NCBI RefSeq assembly: GCF_014336955.1
Contig: NZ_QRAI01000001.1
Coordinates: forward strand, 186,001-250,000
Direction: 5' to 3'
Length of the DNA stretch: 64,000 bases
DNA from: Saccharophagus sp. K07
Lineage (GTDB): Bacteria > Pseudomonadota > Gammaproteobacteria > Pseudomonadales > Cellvibrionaceae
Both the position numbers and the translations under genes were made by a program. Every line of letters begins with the position of its first letter. Position 1 is the first letter of the stretch. Of this stretch, positions 8,900-18,204 are shown piece by piece. The notes under the pieces were generated by a model. The model worked only from the letters and a program-made list of their open reading frames with translations, was not told where the DNA came from and ran no database searches.

Positions 8900-9856
8900 A
8901 TGGACGAATTCGACCTCATCAACACCTACTTCGCTCGCGCTCCTCTCGGCACCGATGTGCTCTTGGGCATAGGGGACGACTGCGCAATCGTGCAGCCACC
9001 GGAGGGGCGGCAGTTGGTGATGTCGATCGACACCATGGTGGACGGTGTGCATTTTCCCCACGGGACAGCGCCGGAGCGCATAGGCGTACGCGCCATGTGC
9101 GCAGCGTTGAGCGACCTCGCGGCCATGGGCGCGCGAGCTCACTGGTTCACCATGGCGCTGACGCTGCCAGAGAGTGATCCGGAGTGGGTGTCAGCTTTTG
9201 CTGAAGGGGTGTTTTCCGTTGCCAACCGCTATGAGTGCAGCCTAATTGGTGGTGATACAACCAAAGGTCCCTTGTGCGTGACTGTGCAAGTGCACGGGTC
9301 CGTCGAACCCGGTAAAGCTTTGCGCCGATCCGGCGCCCGGCCGGATGACGTGATCTACGTTACTGGCAACCTGGGAGATGGCGCCGCTGCACTAGCGGTG
9401 ATCCAAAAACAGCTCACGGTCAGCGCTGGCACTTACAGCTACTTGCTGAAACGGTTCTACGCCCCGACCCCGCGAATCCCGGAAGGAGAAATGCTGGTTG
9501 GTATGGCTTCCGCAGCTATTGATGTGTCGGACGGGCTCTATGCCGATCTGGGCAAAATCTGTGAGGCGAGCGGAGTTGGGGCTGTTGTCGAGGTTACGAG
9601 TCTGCCCATCTCCGAGCATTGGCGCAGTTACACCACAGAAGGGCAAAGCCAGCAATGGGCTCTGACCGGTGGGGACGATTACCAACTATGCTTTACCGTG
9701 CCGAGTGAGCACGCTCCGCGACTGGACTCCTGGATTGCGGAAGGCCGTATCAACGCCACGGCCATCGGCAGAATTACCCACAAACAAGAACTGTTATTGG
9801 TCAAAAACGGCAAGCCTTTCGAACTGGAGCGCCGGGGGTATGATCACTTTGGCTGA
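8900..9856 (+). CDS. thiL: Thiamine-monophosphate kinase
   Basis: ThiL phosphorylates thiamine monophosphate to the active cofactor thiamine pyrophosphate. The 318-residue product carries the AIRS-like ATP/Mg motifs GIGDDCAIVQP, SIDTMVDGVHFP, SLIGGDTTKG and AIDVSDGLYADLGKI, and ends with LTGGDDYQLCFTV. Its 3' end overlaps pgpA by 17 bp, which suggests coupled translation. Confidence 0.96.
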   Translation: MDEFDLINTYFARAPLGTDVLLGIGDDCAIVQPPEGRQLVMSIDTMVDGVHFPHGTAPERIGVRAMCAALSDLAAMGARAHWFTMALTLPESDPEWVSAFAEGVFSVANRYECSLIGGDTTKGPLCVTVQVHGSVEPGKALRRSGARPDDVIYVTGNLGDGAAALAVIQKQLTVSAGTYSYLLKRFYAPTPRIPEGEMLVGMASAAIDVSDGLYADLGKICEASGVGAVVEVTSLPISEHWRSYTTEGQSQQWALTGGDDYQLCFTVPSEHAPRLDSWIAEGRINATAIGRITHKQELLLVKNGKPFELERRGYDHFG

Positions 9857-10337
9857 TGCAAACCCCAGCGCTCGCGATCTGCTGCGCGACCCCGTCGCGT
9901 TTCTCGCCTTCGGTTTTGGTTCCGGTTTAGCGCCATGGGTGCCGGGTACTGTAGGTACTTTGGCGGCGGTGCCGATTTATTGGTTGGCAGCCACCTATTT
10001 GCCGCTGACCGGCTATTTGGTGATGGTCGCAGTGGCGCTGGTGCTCGGTGTCTACCTCTGCCATCACACCGCATACAAACTGGGTGTTCACGATCACGGT
10101 GGCATCGTCTGGGACGAATTTGTCGGCTTCTGGCTCACCATGATTGCGGTGCCTTTACATTGGTATTGGGTATTGGCGGGATTTGTTCTGTTCCGCGTAT
10201 TCGACATGATCAAACCCTGGCCCATCAGCGTGATTGATCGCCGTGTGGGCGGAGGCGTCGGCATTATGTTGGATGACGTGCTCGCGGCCATACCTGCAGC
10301 GGCCTGTTTGCAGGCACTGATTTATTTTTCGGGCTGA
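9840..10337 (+). CDS. pgpA: Phosphatidylglycerophosphatase A
   Basis: PgpA is an inner-membrane phosphatase converting phosphatidylglycerophosphate to phosphatidylglycerol. The 165-residue product has the [22 protein letters not shown] start, the [10 protein letters not shown] metal-binding stretch, the [12 protein letters not shown] motif, and a C-terminal [14 protein letters not shown]. Several hydrophobic segments fit membrane location. The ATG at 9840 follows GGGGG and starts inside the last codons of thiL. An upstream frame from 9669 has no family support. Confidence 0.93.
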   Translation: MITLADANPSARDLLRDPVAFLAFGFGSGLAPWVPGTVGTLAAVPIYWLAATYLPLTGYLVMVAVALVLGVYLCHHTAYKLGVHDHGGIVWDEFVGFWLTMIAVPLHWYWVLAGFVLFRVFDMIKPWPISVIDRRVGGGVGIMLDDVLAAIPAAACLQALIYFSG

Positions 10338-10362
10338 TGCCCATTTGGAGGTTGTATCCACG

Positions 10363-10953
10363 GTGGCCATTTCCTTCGTTGAATCGTCCAAATTGCCCAC
10401 CCCTTGGGGCATGTTTGAAATGCATGGCTTTAGTGACAGCGGCGCTGACAAAGAGCATGTGGTGTTAACTATGGGGGATTTGCGCACGCCTGAACCCGTA
10501 TTGATCCGCGTGCACTCGGAATGCCTGACTGGCGATGCGCTGTTCAGTTTGCGCTGCGATTGTGGCGCACAGCTGCAAGCGGCTATGCACAAAATTGCTT
10601 TGGAAGGGCGGGGAGCAATTTTTTATTTGCGCCAAGAGGGAAGGGGAATTGGCCTGCTCAATAAAATCCGCGCATATCATTTGCAGGACCGCGGAGCGGA
10701 CACTGTAGAAGCGAACGAGCAATTGGGATTTGGCGCCGATATGCGCGACTACTCTCTGCTGCGCCCCATGTTTGAGCATTTTGGTATTCAAAAAGTCCGG
10801 GTGATGACCAACAATCCCCGAAAAATCAAAGCGCTAAAAGAACAAGGTGTTGAAGTTGTTGAACGTATTCAGCATGTTACCGGGCGCAATCCGCATAACC
10901 AGCACTATCTCGATACCAAGCGAGGAAAGCTTGGTCACCTGTTGAACGAGTAA
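10363..10953 (+). CDS. ribA: GTP cyclohydrolase II
   Basis: RibA opens GTP to start riboflavin synthesis. The predicted 196 residues equal the usual length. The zinc ligands are present as C54, C65 and C67 ([18 protein letters not shown]), followed by [22 protein letters not shown] and [17 protein letters not shown]. The GTG at 10363 gives the family-like start ([15 protein letters not shown]); TGGAGG lies at 10346-10351. A TTG at 10345 is possible but would sit inside that ribosome site. This gene supplies the activity missing from the fused RibBA copy and closes the operon. Confidence 0.95.
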   Translation: MAISFVESSKLPTPWGMFEMHGFSDSGADKEHVVLTMGDLRTPEPVLIRVHSECLTGDALFSLRCDCGAQLQAAMHKIALEGRGAIFYLRQEGRGIGLLNKIRAYHLQDRGADTVEANEQLGFGADMRDYSLLRPMFEHFGIQKVRVMTNNPRKIKALKEQGVEVVERIQHVTGRNPHNQHYLDTKRGKLGHLLNE

Positions 10954-11408
10954 ATTAAATTGCTTTGAAGCTGCGGCAGAAAATGCTGCTCGTCTAGATG
11001 TCGCAAAAAGCCATGCGTTGCTTAATAAATGTTGAGTAGCGCGTGGCTTTGTTTTTTGGCTCTTAGGTTTGCACTCAAAAAATAATTTGAGCTGCGATTC
11101 GTCTTTTTGGCGTGCGGTTTTTATGCTTGGCTTCGAATATCTTTGGAAGTGTTCTGTAGGCGAAACGAAACATAAAAATTAACTTGTGCATTTTTATTTG
11201 TTCGCGATGCTTTCCTTTTCGGCTTGGTTTATCATGCGCCTCCTTCGCAGCGCATTTCGTAAAACGGCTCCAGAATTTCACAATCTTCGGTTTGACGCAG
11301 CCTGAATTTGTCGTCGCAGTTTTTGCCGAAACCGACCGCAGGGATCAACGATAGGGAAATATCGATAAGCGCTATCTTCATCGGAAACCAATAGTTGAGG
11401 ACCAACGA
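10954..11408. other. 455-bp intergenic region, ribA to TonB receptor
   Basis: Besides the terminator at 11007-11057 I see no supported gene. The last 100 bases should hold the promoter of the receptor operon, but no convincing -35/-10 pair stands out. Confidence 0.5.
11007..11057 (+). terminator. Intrinsic terminator of the rib operon
   Basis: AAAGCCATGCG pairs with CGCGTGGCTTT (one G-T wobble) across a 22-base loop and is followed by GTTTTTT. It lies 54 bases after the ribA stop. Confidence 0.75.
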
Positions 11409-13367
11409 TTGTCACGCGGCAGTTTTTACAGAGGTGCAGGTTACTTATCGTGCGCTTTCGCGTTGGCGCTGCCGTTTGGGATCGGATTGCCGATCTGTGT
11501 GCAGGCGGAGGACGATCGCCGCGATCTCGTGTTACTGGATCTGACTCTGGAAGAACTCTCCCAATTATCCGTAACCTCCGTGTCGCGTCGTCCAACACCT
11601 TTGGCTGCAGCGGCGGCCTCCATTTATGTCATCACCGGTGAAGAGATCCGCCGCTCTGGTTCCACTACCCTGGCGGAAGCGCTTCGACTCGCTCCCAATC
11701 TTCATGTCGCGCGCGCCAATGGGCAGAGCTACGCAATTTCTGCGCGCGGCTTCAATAATCGAATTTCCAATAAATTGCTGGTGCTTGTAGATGGTCGCAC
11801 CATCTATTCCAATTTATTTTCCGGAGTTTACTGGGATTCACAGGACCTTATTCTGGAGGATATCGAGCGCATCGAAGTGATCAGCGGGCCCGGCTCTACC
11901 TTGTGGGGAGTCAATGCAGTGAATGGCGTAATCAACGTTATCACGCGCTCCGCTGATGACACGCAAGGCACTTTGTTGAGCACCGGCAGCAGTACGGAAG
12001 AGCGGCAATTGGCAGCTCGTTATGGTGGTTCTGTAGGTGAAGCAGTGCATTACCGTGTGTATGCCAAACATCGTATTCAGGACGATGTGAAAACAGCGGC
12101 GGGTTTCGCCAGTCAGAGCGGCTTTCACCGCAGTTTGATCGGATTTCGCACGGATTGGGATCTACTTAAGCAGTTTGTGACCGTGCAAGGCGAGGCAATG
12201 AGTGGGCGTCTGCAACAACCGAGGTTCGAGGACTTGGATGCGCTCAATGTGAACTTGTTGGCGCGCGTCAAACATAGAGCAGGTCATAACTCTGAACTGA
12301 TGGTGCAGACCTATTTAGAACACCATCGCCGAGATCAGCCAGGCTTCACAAGTGAGCAGACCGATACCATCGACCTGGATTTGGTGCACAGCTTTCGTAT
12401 GGGGCGACGTCACCAACTGGTATGGGGCGGGGGTTATAGGCACGCTCAGGATGAGGTGGAGCAGCTCGATAACGGCCCCTATTTCTATGTCCCCTCCGCA
12501 AGGGCTCTCAACTGGGCAAATCTGTTTGCTCAAAATGACATAGACCTGTTTGATTCTGTGCATCTGACGCTGGGTGCGAAATTCGAGCGCAACCCCTACA
12601 CCGGGTGGGAATCTTTACCCAATGTGCGTCTGTCTTGGGCACCGGAACCCAATCGCTCGCTGCTGTGGGGATCCCTGGCCCGCTCGGTGCGCTCGCCATC
12701 CCGGCTCGAGCGCGATATGCATGTCAGCGAATCGGCCGCAGTTCTTCCTCATCGCGGTGGTCCTGAGTTTTTGTCGGAAATCGCCGAGGTGGCGGAATTG
12801 GGATATCGCTCCCAGCCATCCACAGCCCTGTCTTATTCCATCACCTTGTTTACCGGTCATTACGAGCGCCTACGGACCCTGGAGCCGATCGGCGAAGCAA
12901 CGGAATTTCGCAATTTAGCGACTGCAGATAGCTACGGCATCGAATTTTGGGGCAACTGGCAGGTAGCTGATCAATGGCGTTTAAGCGCTGGAGTGGTGGG
13001 GCAAAAAGTGGACGTGGAACTCGCTCAGTCCAGCCGTGATTCGCTGGAAGAATCCGGACTGACTTATGGCGACCCCGAAGTCTATTGGCAACTGCGCTCC
13101 AGTCATACCTTGACCGATACGCTGGAAGTCGATGCTTTCTTCCGTCGCGTTGGCAAGCTTGGTGCAGATAGGTTTGGTGCCGAGGTCGTATCGACACCCG
13201 CCTATTCGTCTTTGGACATACGCTGTGGCTGGCGGTTGACATCGGAGCTGGAAGTGTCGGTCGTCGGACAAAATCTATTGGATCACGCACATGCGGAATT
13301 TGGCTCTGCACCAAGCCACGCCGAATTCCGCCGCGCACTCTATGTGAAGTTGTTATGGGAGCTATAA
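11409..13367 (+). CDS. TonB-dependent outer-membrane receptor
   Basis: The 652-residue protein has a signal peptide (about 1-33, ending CVQA), then an N-terminal plug (about 45-175: LAEALRLAPNLHVARANGQS, ISARGFNNRISNKLLVLVDG, RIEVISGPGSTLWGVNAVNG) and a 22-strand-type beta-barrel. It ends with aromatic and leucine residues (VKLLWEL), as expected for outer-membrane insertion. The LEELSQLSVTSVSRR stretch before the plug is common in a receptor subfamily linked to signalling genes. The start is a TTG at 11409 with GAGGA seven bases upstream. It overlaps the YfiR-like gene by 13 bp; the substrate is unknown. Confidence 0.9.
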   Translation: MSRGSFYRGAGYLSCAFALALPFGIGLPICVQAEDDRRDLVLLDLTLEELSQLSVTSVSRRPTPLAAAAASIYVITGEEIRRSGSTTLAEALRLAPNLHVARANGQSYAISARGFNNRISNKLLVLVDGRTIYSNLFSGVYWDSQDLILEDIERIEVISGPGSTLWGVNAVNGVINVITRSADDTQGTLLSTGSSTEERQLAARYGGSVGEAVHYRVYAKHRIQDDVKTAAGFASQSGFHRSLIGFRTDWDLLKQFVTVQGEAMSGRLQQPRFEDLDALNVNLLARVKHRAGHNSELMVQTYLEHHRRDQPGFTSEQTDTIDLDLVHSFRMGRRHQLVWGGGYRHAQDEVEQLDNGPYFYVPSARALNWANLFAQNDIDLFDSVHLTLGAKFERNPYTGWESLPNVRLSWAPEPNRSLLWGSLARSVRSPSRLERDMHVSESAAVLPHRGGPEFLSEIAEVAELGYRSQPSTALSYSITLFTGHYERLRTLEPIGEATEFRNLATADSYGIEFWGNWQVADQWRLSAGVVGQKVDVELAQSSRDSLEESGLTYGDPEVYWQLRSSHTLTDTLEVDAFFRRVGKLGADRFGAEVVSTPAYSSLDIRCGWRLTSELEVSVVGQNLLDHAHAEFGSAPSHAEFRRALYVKLLWEL

Positions 13368-13987
13368 CGCTGACACGCCGTTTTTTTGCCGGGCAGAGTC
13401 TTTTAAAAAGGATTCTGCAATACCGCTTTCGCGTGTTGGTCACGGCGGTTTTGCTCGGCTTTAGCCTGTCGATTTTGCCGAATATGTCGGCGTCGGCCTC
13501 TCCTGTTGCCGCCAGCTTAGAGCGGCAGGTAAAGGCCGCCATGTTGTACAAATTTCTCGGCTATATCGAATGGCCCACTGAATTATTCAAAGATCCTCTC
13601 ACCCCTTACGTCATAGCTGTGGCTGGAGCGGCGGATATAGCAACCGAATTGCAGCAGATTACGGTCAACCGCACAGTGAACCACCGGCCGATTCAGGTAA
13701 AAAAAGTCACCATGAAATCGGATCTTAGCGATGTGCACATGCTGTTTATCGGTCAGGAGGTCAGTGACACGCGCGAGCGGAGCCTGTTGCAAAAGGCGGC
13801 GGCGTACAGTGTGGTAACGGTGACGGAAAGCGATATAGGTCTCGGCGCTGGCAGTATCATCAATTTCCGTTTCGTCGATGATCGGGTTGGTTTTGATGTT
13901 TCCTTGGTGAACGCCACTGCGCGCGGGGTAAAACTGAGCTCCCGGCTTCTAGCAGTGGCCGGCTATGTGGAGACCGGTGGCTTGTGA
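13355..13987 (+). CDS. YfiR-like periplasmic protein (DUF4154)
   Basis: The 210-residue product has a hydrophobic export segment (about 27-48) and then the YfiR/DUF4154 fold: QVKAAMLYKFLGYIEWPTE, a central VHMLFIGQEVSDTRERSLL, and the C-terminal IINFRFVDDRVGFDVSLVNA. In Pseudomonas, YfiR restrains a membrane diguanylate cyclase from the periplasm; here it lies between a TonB receptor and a hybrid kinase. It may therefore relay receptor or envelope state to the kinase (inference). It overlaps both neighbours (13 bp and 4 bp), giving a tightly coupled operon. Confidence 0.87.
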   Translation: MGAITLTRRFFAGQSLLKRILQYRFRVLVTAVLLGFSLSILPNMSASASPVAASLERQVKAAMLYKFLGYIEWPTELFKDPLTPYVIAVAGAADIATELQQITVNRTVNHRPIQVKKVTMKSDLSDVHMLFIGQEVSDTRERSLLQKAAAYSVVTVTESDIGLGAGSIINFRFVDDRVGFDVSLVNATARGVKLSSRLLAVAGYVETGGL

Positions 13988-15858
13988 AACCTATGCGATA
14001 CATCAGCCGCTCTGTATCGCGCAAGCTTATGCTGGTTGTGCTCGCAACGACTTTCCTCGCCCTACTGGCCTATGGTCTGATCATGCTGATCTACGATCTG
14101 CGCACTTATCACGACAACTGGGTAAAGGATCTGACCACCCAGGCCAATATCATTGCTGAAGTCAGTGCCCCGGCATTGGAATTCAATGATCCAATGGTGG
14201 CCCGCGAGACGCTCAACCTTCTCAGCACCCGCCGCTCGATTTTGCAGGCCGCCGTTTATTCCTCCACGGGGGCGGTGTTTGCGGATTATTCCATCAATGG
14301 CGAGCGGGCCAAGCCATTGGTGGCGGGGCCATCAGTCGGTTATTTCATCGATGGTGATCGGATATCGGTGGTGCATCCGATCGTCAAAAACGGCGTCACC
14401 CTCGGTGCTGTTTATATTTTGGCCCGTTATGAAGCGCGCGCCCGCCTGGCCAATTACGCCTTGATCCTGGCGGGTGTGATGGTGGCGAGCATGAGCCTCG
14501 CTCTATTGATTTCTTTCTGGCTGCAAGGCGCGCTTACCCGCCCGCTGTTTGCAGTGACCAATGTGGCGCGCGAAGTAATGCAGAAGCGGGATTTTTCCCT
14601 GCGCGCGGAAAAATACTCCCACGATGAGATCGGCCTTCTGGTGGATGCTTTCAACGATATGTTGAGTGAAGTGGAAAAGCGCGCGCGCGCGCTGGAGGAT
14701 TCCAATCGATCATTGGAACATGAAATGACTGAGCGGCAGGCGGCCGAAAGAGCGCTTTTATTAGCCGATCGCCGTAAAGATGAATTTCTTGCGACTCTGG
14801 CGCACGAACTGCGCAATCCACTGGCACCGCTGTTGAACGGTCTGCGCATTCTGCGGCTGGCCGAGCGCGACTCTCCCCAGGTTCGCGATGCGCAAGAGAT
14901 CATGGAGCGCCAGCTGCGCCAGATGGTCCGGCTGGTGGACGATCTGCTGGATGTATCGCGCATCACTACTGGCAAACTCACCATCAGCCATCAGTGCATC
15001 AGTATTCGCGAGGTGATGCAGGCGGCGGTGGAGACCTGCGGGGCCTTTATCGAATCCTGCGGCCACCGCCTGGAGGTGGATTTCCCCTCAGAACCCATCT
15101 GTGTCAGTGGCGACAATGTCCGTCTGGCGCAGGTTTTTGCTAATCTGCTAAACAACAGCGCCAAGTACACCAACGCCGGTGGGCTTATCCGCTTTACCGC
15201 GCGTCAGTCCGGCGAGTGGGTGATAGTGGAAGTCAGCGATAACGGTATCGGCATAGCGCCCGAGATGCTGCCGGAGATCTTCCATATGTTCACCCAGGTG
15301 GATTATTCCCTGGAGCGGGCGCACGCCGGTCTCGGCGTGGGACTGGCGCTGTCCAAGCGGCTGGTGGAATTGCACGGTGGAACCCTGGTGGCGGAGAGCG
15401 ACGGCATAGGGCGGGGCAGTCGTTTCCTGGTCACTCTGACTACTGTTCCCTGTCCGGAAGACGCCAAGGAAGATACCAAAGCCTCTGCGCCAGAATGCCC
15501 GTCACGGCGGATTCTGCTGGTGGACGACAATGTCGATTTCGTCAGCAGCATGGCCTCTTTGCTCAGTTTGCTTGGGCATGAGGTGCAGACGGTTCACGAC
15601 GGTGTGAGTGCCCTGACGGTAGCTGCCGAGTTTGCTCCGGATTACGCCTTTCTCGATATCGGCATGCCCGGGCTCAACGGTTACGACCTGGCGCGGCGGC
15701 TGCGTGAATATCCGGCGACAGCGAATTGTGTATTGACCGCTGTGACCGGGTGGGGACAGGAAAAGGATCGGGAGCTCTCCCGCGCTGCCGGGTTTGACCA
15801 TCATTTGGTCAAGCCCGTGGAGTTGGCTCAGATTATTGAAGTGCTAAATGGCGTCTGA
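13984..15858 (+). CDS. Membrane hybrid histidine kinase with receiver domain
   Basis: The 624-residue protein has a first transmembrane helix (about 14-37), a periplasmic CHASE8-like domain (about 40-155), a second helix (about 158-180), HAMP, a coiled segment (about 225-260) and HisKA with phosphoacceptor H274 (LAHELRNPLAPLLNG). HATPase (DNGIGIAPEMLPEIFHMF, GLGVGLALSKRLVELHGG) and a C-terminal receiver with D558 (FLDIGMPGLNG) follow. No separate response regulator or output gene is adjacent. The GTG start overlaps the YfiR-like stop (GTGA). Confidence 0.92.
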   Translation: MKPMRYISRSVSRKLMLVVLATTFLALLAYGLIMLIYDLRTYHDNWVKDLTTQANIIAEVSAPALEFNDPMVARETLNLLSTRRSILQAAVYSSTGAVFADYSINGERAKPLVAGPSVGYFIDGDRISVVHPIVKNGVTLGAVYILARYEARARLANYALILAGVMVASMSLALLISFWLQGALTRPLFAVTNVAREVMQKRDFSLRAEKYSHDEIGLLVDAFNDMLSEVEKRARALEDSNRSLEHEMTERQAAERALLLADRRKDEFLATLAHELRNPLAPLLNGLRILRLAERDSPQVRDAQEIMERQLRQMVRLVDDLLDVSRITTGKLTISHQCISIREVMQAAVETCGAFIESCGHRLEVDFPSEPICVSGDNVRLAQVFANLLNNSAKYTNAGGLIRFTARQSGEWVIVEVSDNGIGIAPEMLPEIFHMFTQVDYSLERAHAGLGVGLALSKRLVELHGGTLVAESDGIGRGSRFLVTLTTVPCPEDAKEDTKASAPECPSRRILLVDDNVDFVSSMASLLSLLGHEVQTVHDGVSALTVAAEFAPDYAFLDIGMPGLNGYDLARRLREYPATANCVLTAVTGWGQEKDRELSRAAGFDHHLVKPVELAQIIEVLNGV

Positions 15859-15916
15859 CAGGAATTCCTGAGCTGTCGGCGGTCGAACCTAAAGCCCCTA
15901 TTGCTGGAGATGCGCT

Positions 15917-16120
15917 ATGAAACCACGCCAATCGCAAACGCAGGCAGTGCCGGAGGTATCGGAATCCTCCCATGACGTTCAGCCAGAGGATTTTCATTGC
16001 GAGCGTGATCTCGTATTGACGCGCCGCGACGCCGCGGCAGGGGGACCGGCAGATGCCTCGGTCACTGGCGAGGAAGACCCGGGAGCAGGGCTTGAATTTC
16101 TGGTGAGAAAAGAACATTGA
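15917..16120 (+). CDS. Possible small hydrophilic protein (67 aa)
   Basis: A short frame follows the hybrid kinase by 58 bases. It has GGAG at 15906-15909, seven bases before the ATG, and is followed within a few bases by a hairpin. The product is hydrophilic and rich in Glu, Asp and Ala, with one Cys and no signal peptide or transmembrane segment. I recognise no family. The ribosome site and position as last gene of the operon are the only support. Confidence 0.4.
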   Translation: MKPRQSQTQAVPEVSESSHDVQPEDFHCERDLVLTRRDAAAGGPADASVTGEEDPGAGLEFLVRKEH

Positions 16121-16124
16121 GGTC

Positions 16125-16146
16125 GGGCGGTTTTCCTTCACCGCCC
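16125..16146. terminator. Hairpin between convergent operons
   Basis: GGGCGGT pairs perfectly with ACCGCCC over an 8-base loop, between the end of the kinase operon and the end of dxs. The U-tract is poor, so termination efficiency is uncertain. Confidence 0.45.
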
Positions 16147-16169
16147 CCAGTTATTTGCAGATTAGAGTG

Positions 16170-18083
16170 TTAGAGGTTGACTGCACCCACTCGCAGAATG
16201 GTTGGTTGTGGCAGTTTCGCCAGGCGCGCGGCTATGGCTTGCTCGATTCCGTTTCGATCCAGGCCAACTTCCCGCAGCTGCTGTGAGCGGCTGGCGTGTT
16301 CAATAAATTTGTCCGGGATACCCAATATCAAAATCGGTTTGACGGTCGCCTGGGCAGCCAGGAATTCCGCCACCGCTGCGCCAGCGCCACCGGCGATAGA
16401 CCCCTCTTCGACAGTCACAATCATGTCGTGCTGACTGGCAGCCTGCAGGATCAATTGCGTATCCAAGGGTTTGATCCAGCGCATGTCGTAGACGCTGTAA
16501 CCGTATTTTTCCGCCACCGCCTGAACTTCTGGCAGAAGTACACCAAAGTTCAACAGGGCTACGCGTTTGCCGCGCAGGATTTGGCGTCCTTGGCCGATGG
16601 GGAAGCGTTGCCATTCGGCGATTATGGGGACCCCCGTGCCGGTACCGCGGGGGTAGCGGACTGCCGCGGGGCCTTCGTAGTGGTAGGCGGTGCTGAGTAA
16701 TTGATGACACTCGTTTTCGTCGCTGGGCGCCGCCAGGATCATATTGGGGATGCAGCGCAGGAAGCTGATATCAAAGCAACCGGAGTGGGTCGGACCGTCT
16801 TCGCCTACCAGGCCTGCCCGGTCGATAGCGAAGGTCACGTCCAGATTCTGCAGGGCGACGTCGTGAACCAGTTGGTCATAGGCGCGTTGCAGGAAGGTGG
16901 AGTAGATGGCCACCACCGGCTTTAAGCCTTCACAGGCGAATCCCGCAGCGAGCGTTACCGCGTGTTGCTCGGCAATGGCGACGTCATAGAAGCGATCGCA
17001 GAACTGGCGGCTGAATTCCACCATGCCGGAACCTTCGCACATGGCGGGGGTGATACCGATCAGTTTGGAGTCGCGGTTGGCGATATAGCACAGCCAGTTG
17101 CCGAATACATCCTGGTAACGAATCTTGTTGGCGCTGACGGAGGCGCGTTTTTTCGGCTCGATTTTGTTGAGCGCGTGATAACCCACAGGATCGCGCTCTG
17201 CCGGGATAAATCCTTTGCCTTTTTGCGTAATTACATGCAGCAGCTTGGCGCCGGGCACATTGCTGAGGTTGCGCAGGTCGTGCGTCAGACGCGGCAGATC
17301 GTGGCCATCGATGGGGCCGACGTAGTAGAAGCCGAGTTCTTCAAACAAGGTGCTCGGTGATACCAGGCCTTTCATGTGCTCTTCCGCCTTGCGCGCCAGC
17401 TCGCGGGCTTGCGGCAGACTTTCGAGAACCTTTTTGCCACTCTCACGCAGGCTTGTATAAAACTTGCTCGCCCAGATGCGGGAGAAATAGGTGGCCAAAC
17501 CGCCGACATTGGGGGAGATCGACATGTTGTTGTCGTTGAGCACAACCAGCAGATCCGCTTTGGTGTGGGCGGCGTGGTTGATGGCTTCAAACGCCATTCC
17601 AGCGGTCATGGCACCGTCGCCAATAATGGCAACTGTCTTGCGATGGGCGTCCAGATCGCGGTTGGCGAGCGCCATGCCTAAAGCAGCGCTGATCGACGTG
17701 CTCGAATGGCCGACACCAAAGGTGTCATATGGGCTTTCGCTGCGTTTGGGGAAGCCGGAGAGGCCGTCAGCCTGGCGAATGGTCGCCATCTGCTCGCGCC
17801 GGCCGGTGAGAATTTTATGAGGGTAGGTTTGATGGCCGACATCCCACACCAGGCGGTCTTCGGGCGTATTCAAGACGTAGTGCAGAGCTATGGTCAGCTC
17901 CACCACGCCGAGTCCGGCGCCAAAGTGACCGCCGGTCTGACCCACGGTGTACAACAGAAACTGGCGCAACTCAGCTGCCAGCTGGGGCAGCTGTTTCTCA
18001 CTCAATGCGCGCAGGTCCGCACTGCTGTTAATGGTGTCTAGCAGTGGCGTCTGGGGCCGTTGTAGTGGGATCTCATCAAACAT
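16170..18083 (-). CDS. dxs: 1-deoxy-D-xylulose-5-phosphate synthase
   Basis: Dxs condenses pyruvate and glyceraldehyde 3-phosphate, the first step of the MEP isoprenoid pathway, and also feeds thiamine and pyridoxal synthesis. The 637-residue protein has the thiamine-diphosphate domain ([31 protein letters not shown] with the GDG-N Mg site), the transketolase pyrimidine domain ([30 protein letters not shown]) and a C-terminal transketolase domain. The length is typical. It is separated from apaH by about 120 bp. Confidence 0.97.
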   Translation of the reverse strand: MFDEIPLQRPQTPLLDTINSSADLRALSEKQLPQLAAELRQFLLYTVGQTGGHFGAGLGVVELTIALHYVLNTPEDRLVWDVGHQTYPHKILTGRREQMATIRQADGLSGFPKRSESPYDTFGVGHSSTSISAALGMALANRDLDAHRKTVAIIGDGAMTAGMAFEAINHAAHTKADLLVVLNDNNMSISPNVGGLATYFSRIWASKFYTSLRESGKKVLESLPQARELARKAEEHMKGLVSPSTLFEELGFYYVGPIDGHDLPRLTHDLRNLSNVPGAKLLHVITQKGKGFIPAERDPVGYHALNKIEPKKRASVSANKIRYQDVFGNWLCYIANRDSKLIGITPAMCEGSGMVEFSRQFCDRFYDVAIAEQHAVTLAAGFACEGLKPVVAIYSTFLQRAYDQLVHDVALQNLDVTFAIDRAGLVGEDGPTHSGCFDISFLRCIPNMILAAPSDENECHQLLSTAYHYEGPAAVRYPRGTGTGVPIIAEWQRFPIGQGRQILRGKRVALLNFGVLLPEVQAVAEKYGYSVYDMRWIKPLDTQLILQAASQHDMIVTVEEGSIAGGAGAAVAEFLAAQATVKPILILGIPDKFIEHASRSQQLREVGLDRNGIEQAIAARLAKLPQPTILRVGAVNL

Positions 18084-18204
18084 GAATGCTCGAAACTCAG
18101 TGCCCGGTGGCGGTAACCGGGCATTCTATTGTTTAGAAAGGTGCATTAAAAGCGCGACAAGTAGGATTGTGAGCCAGTCGTTCTGCGCAGTCGCTCCGCT
18201 GGGG

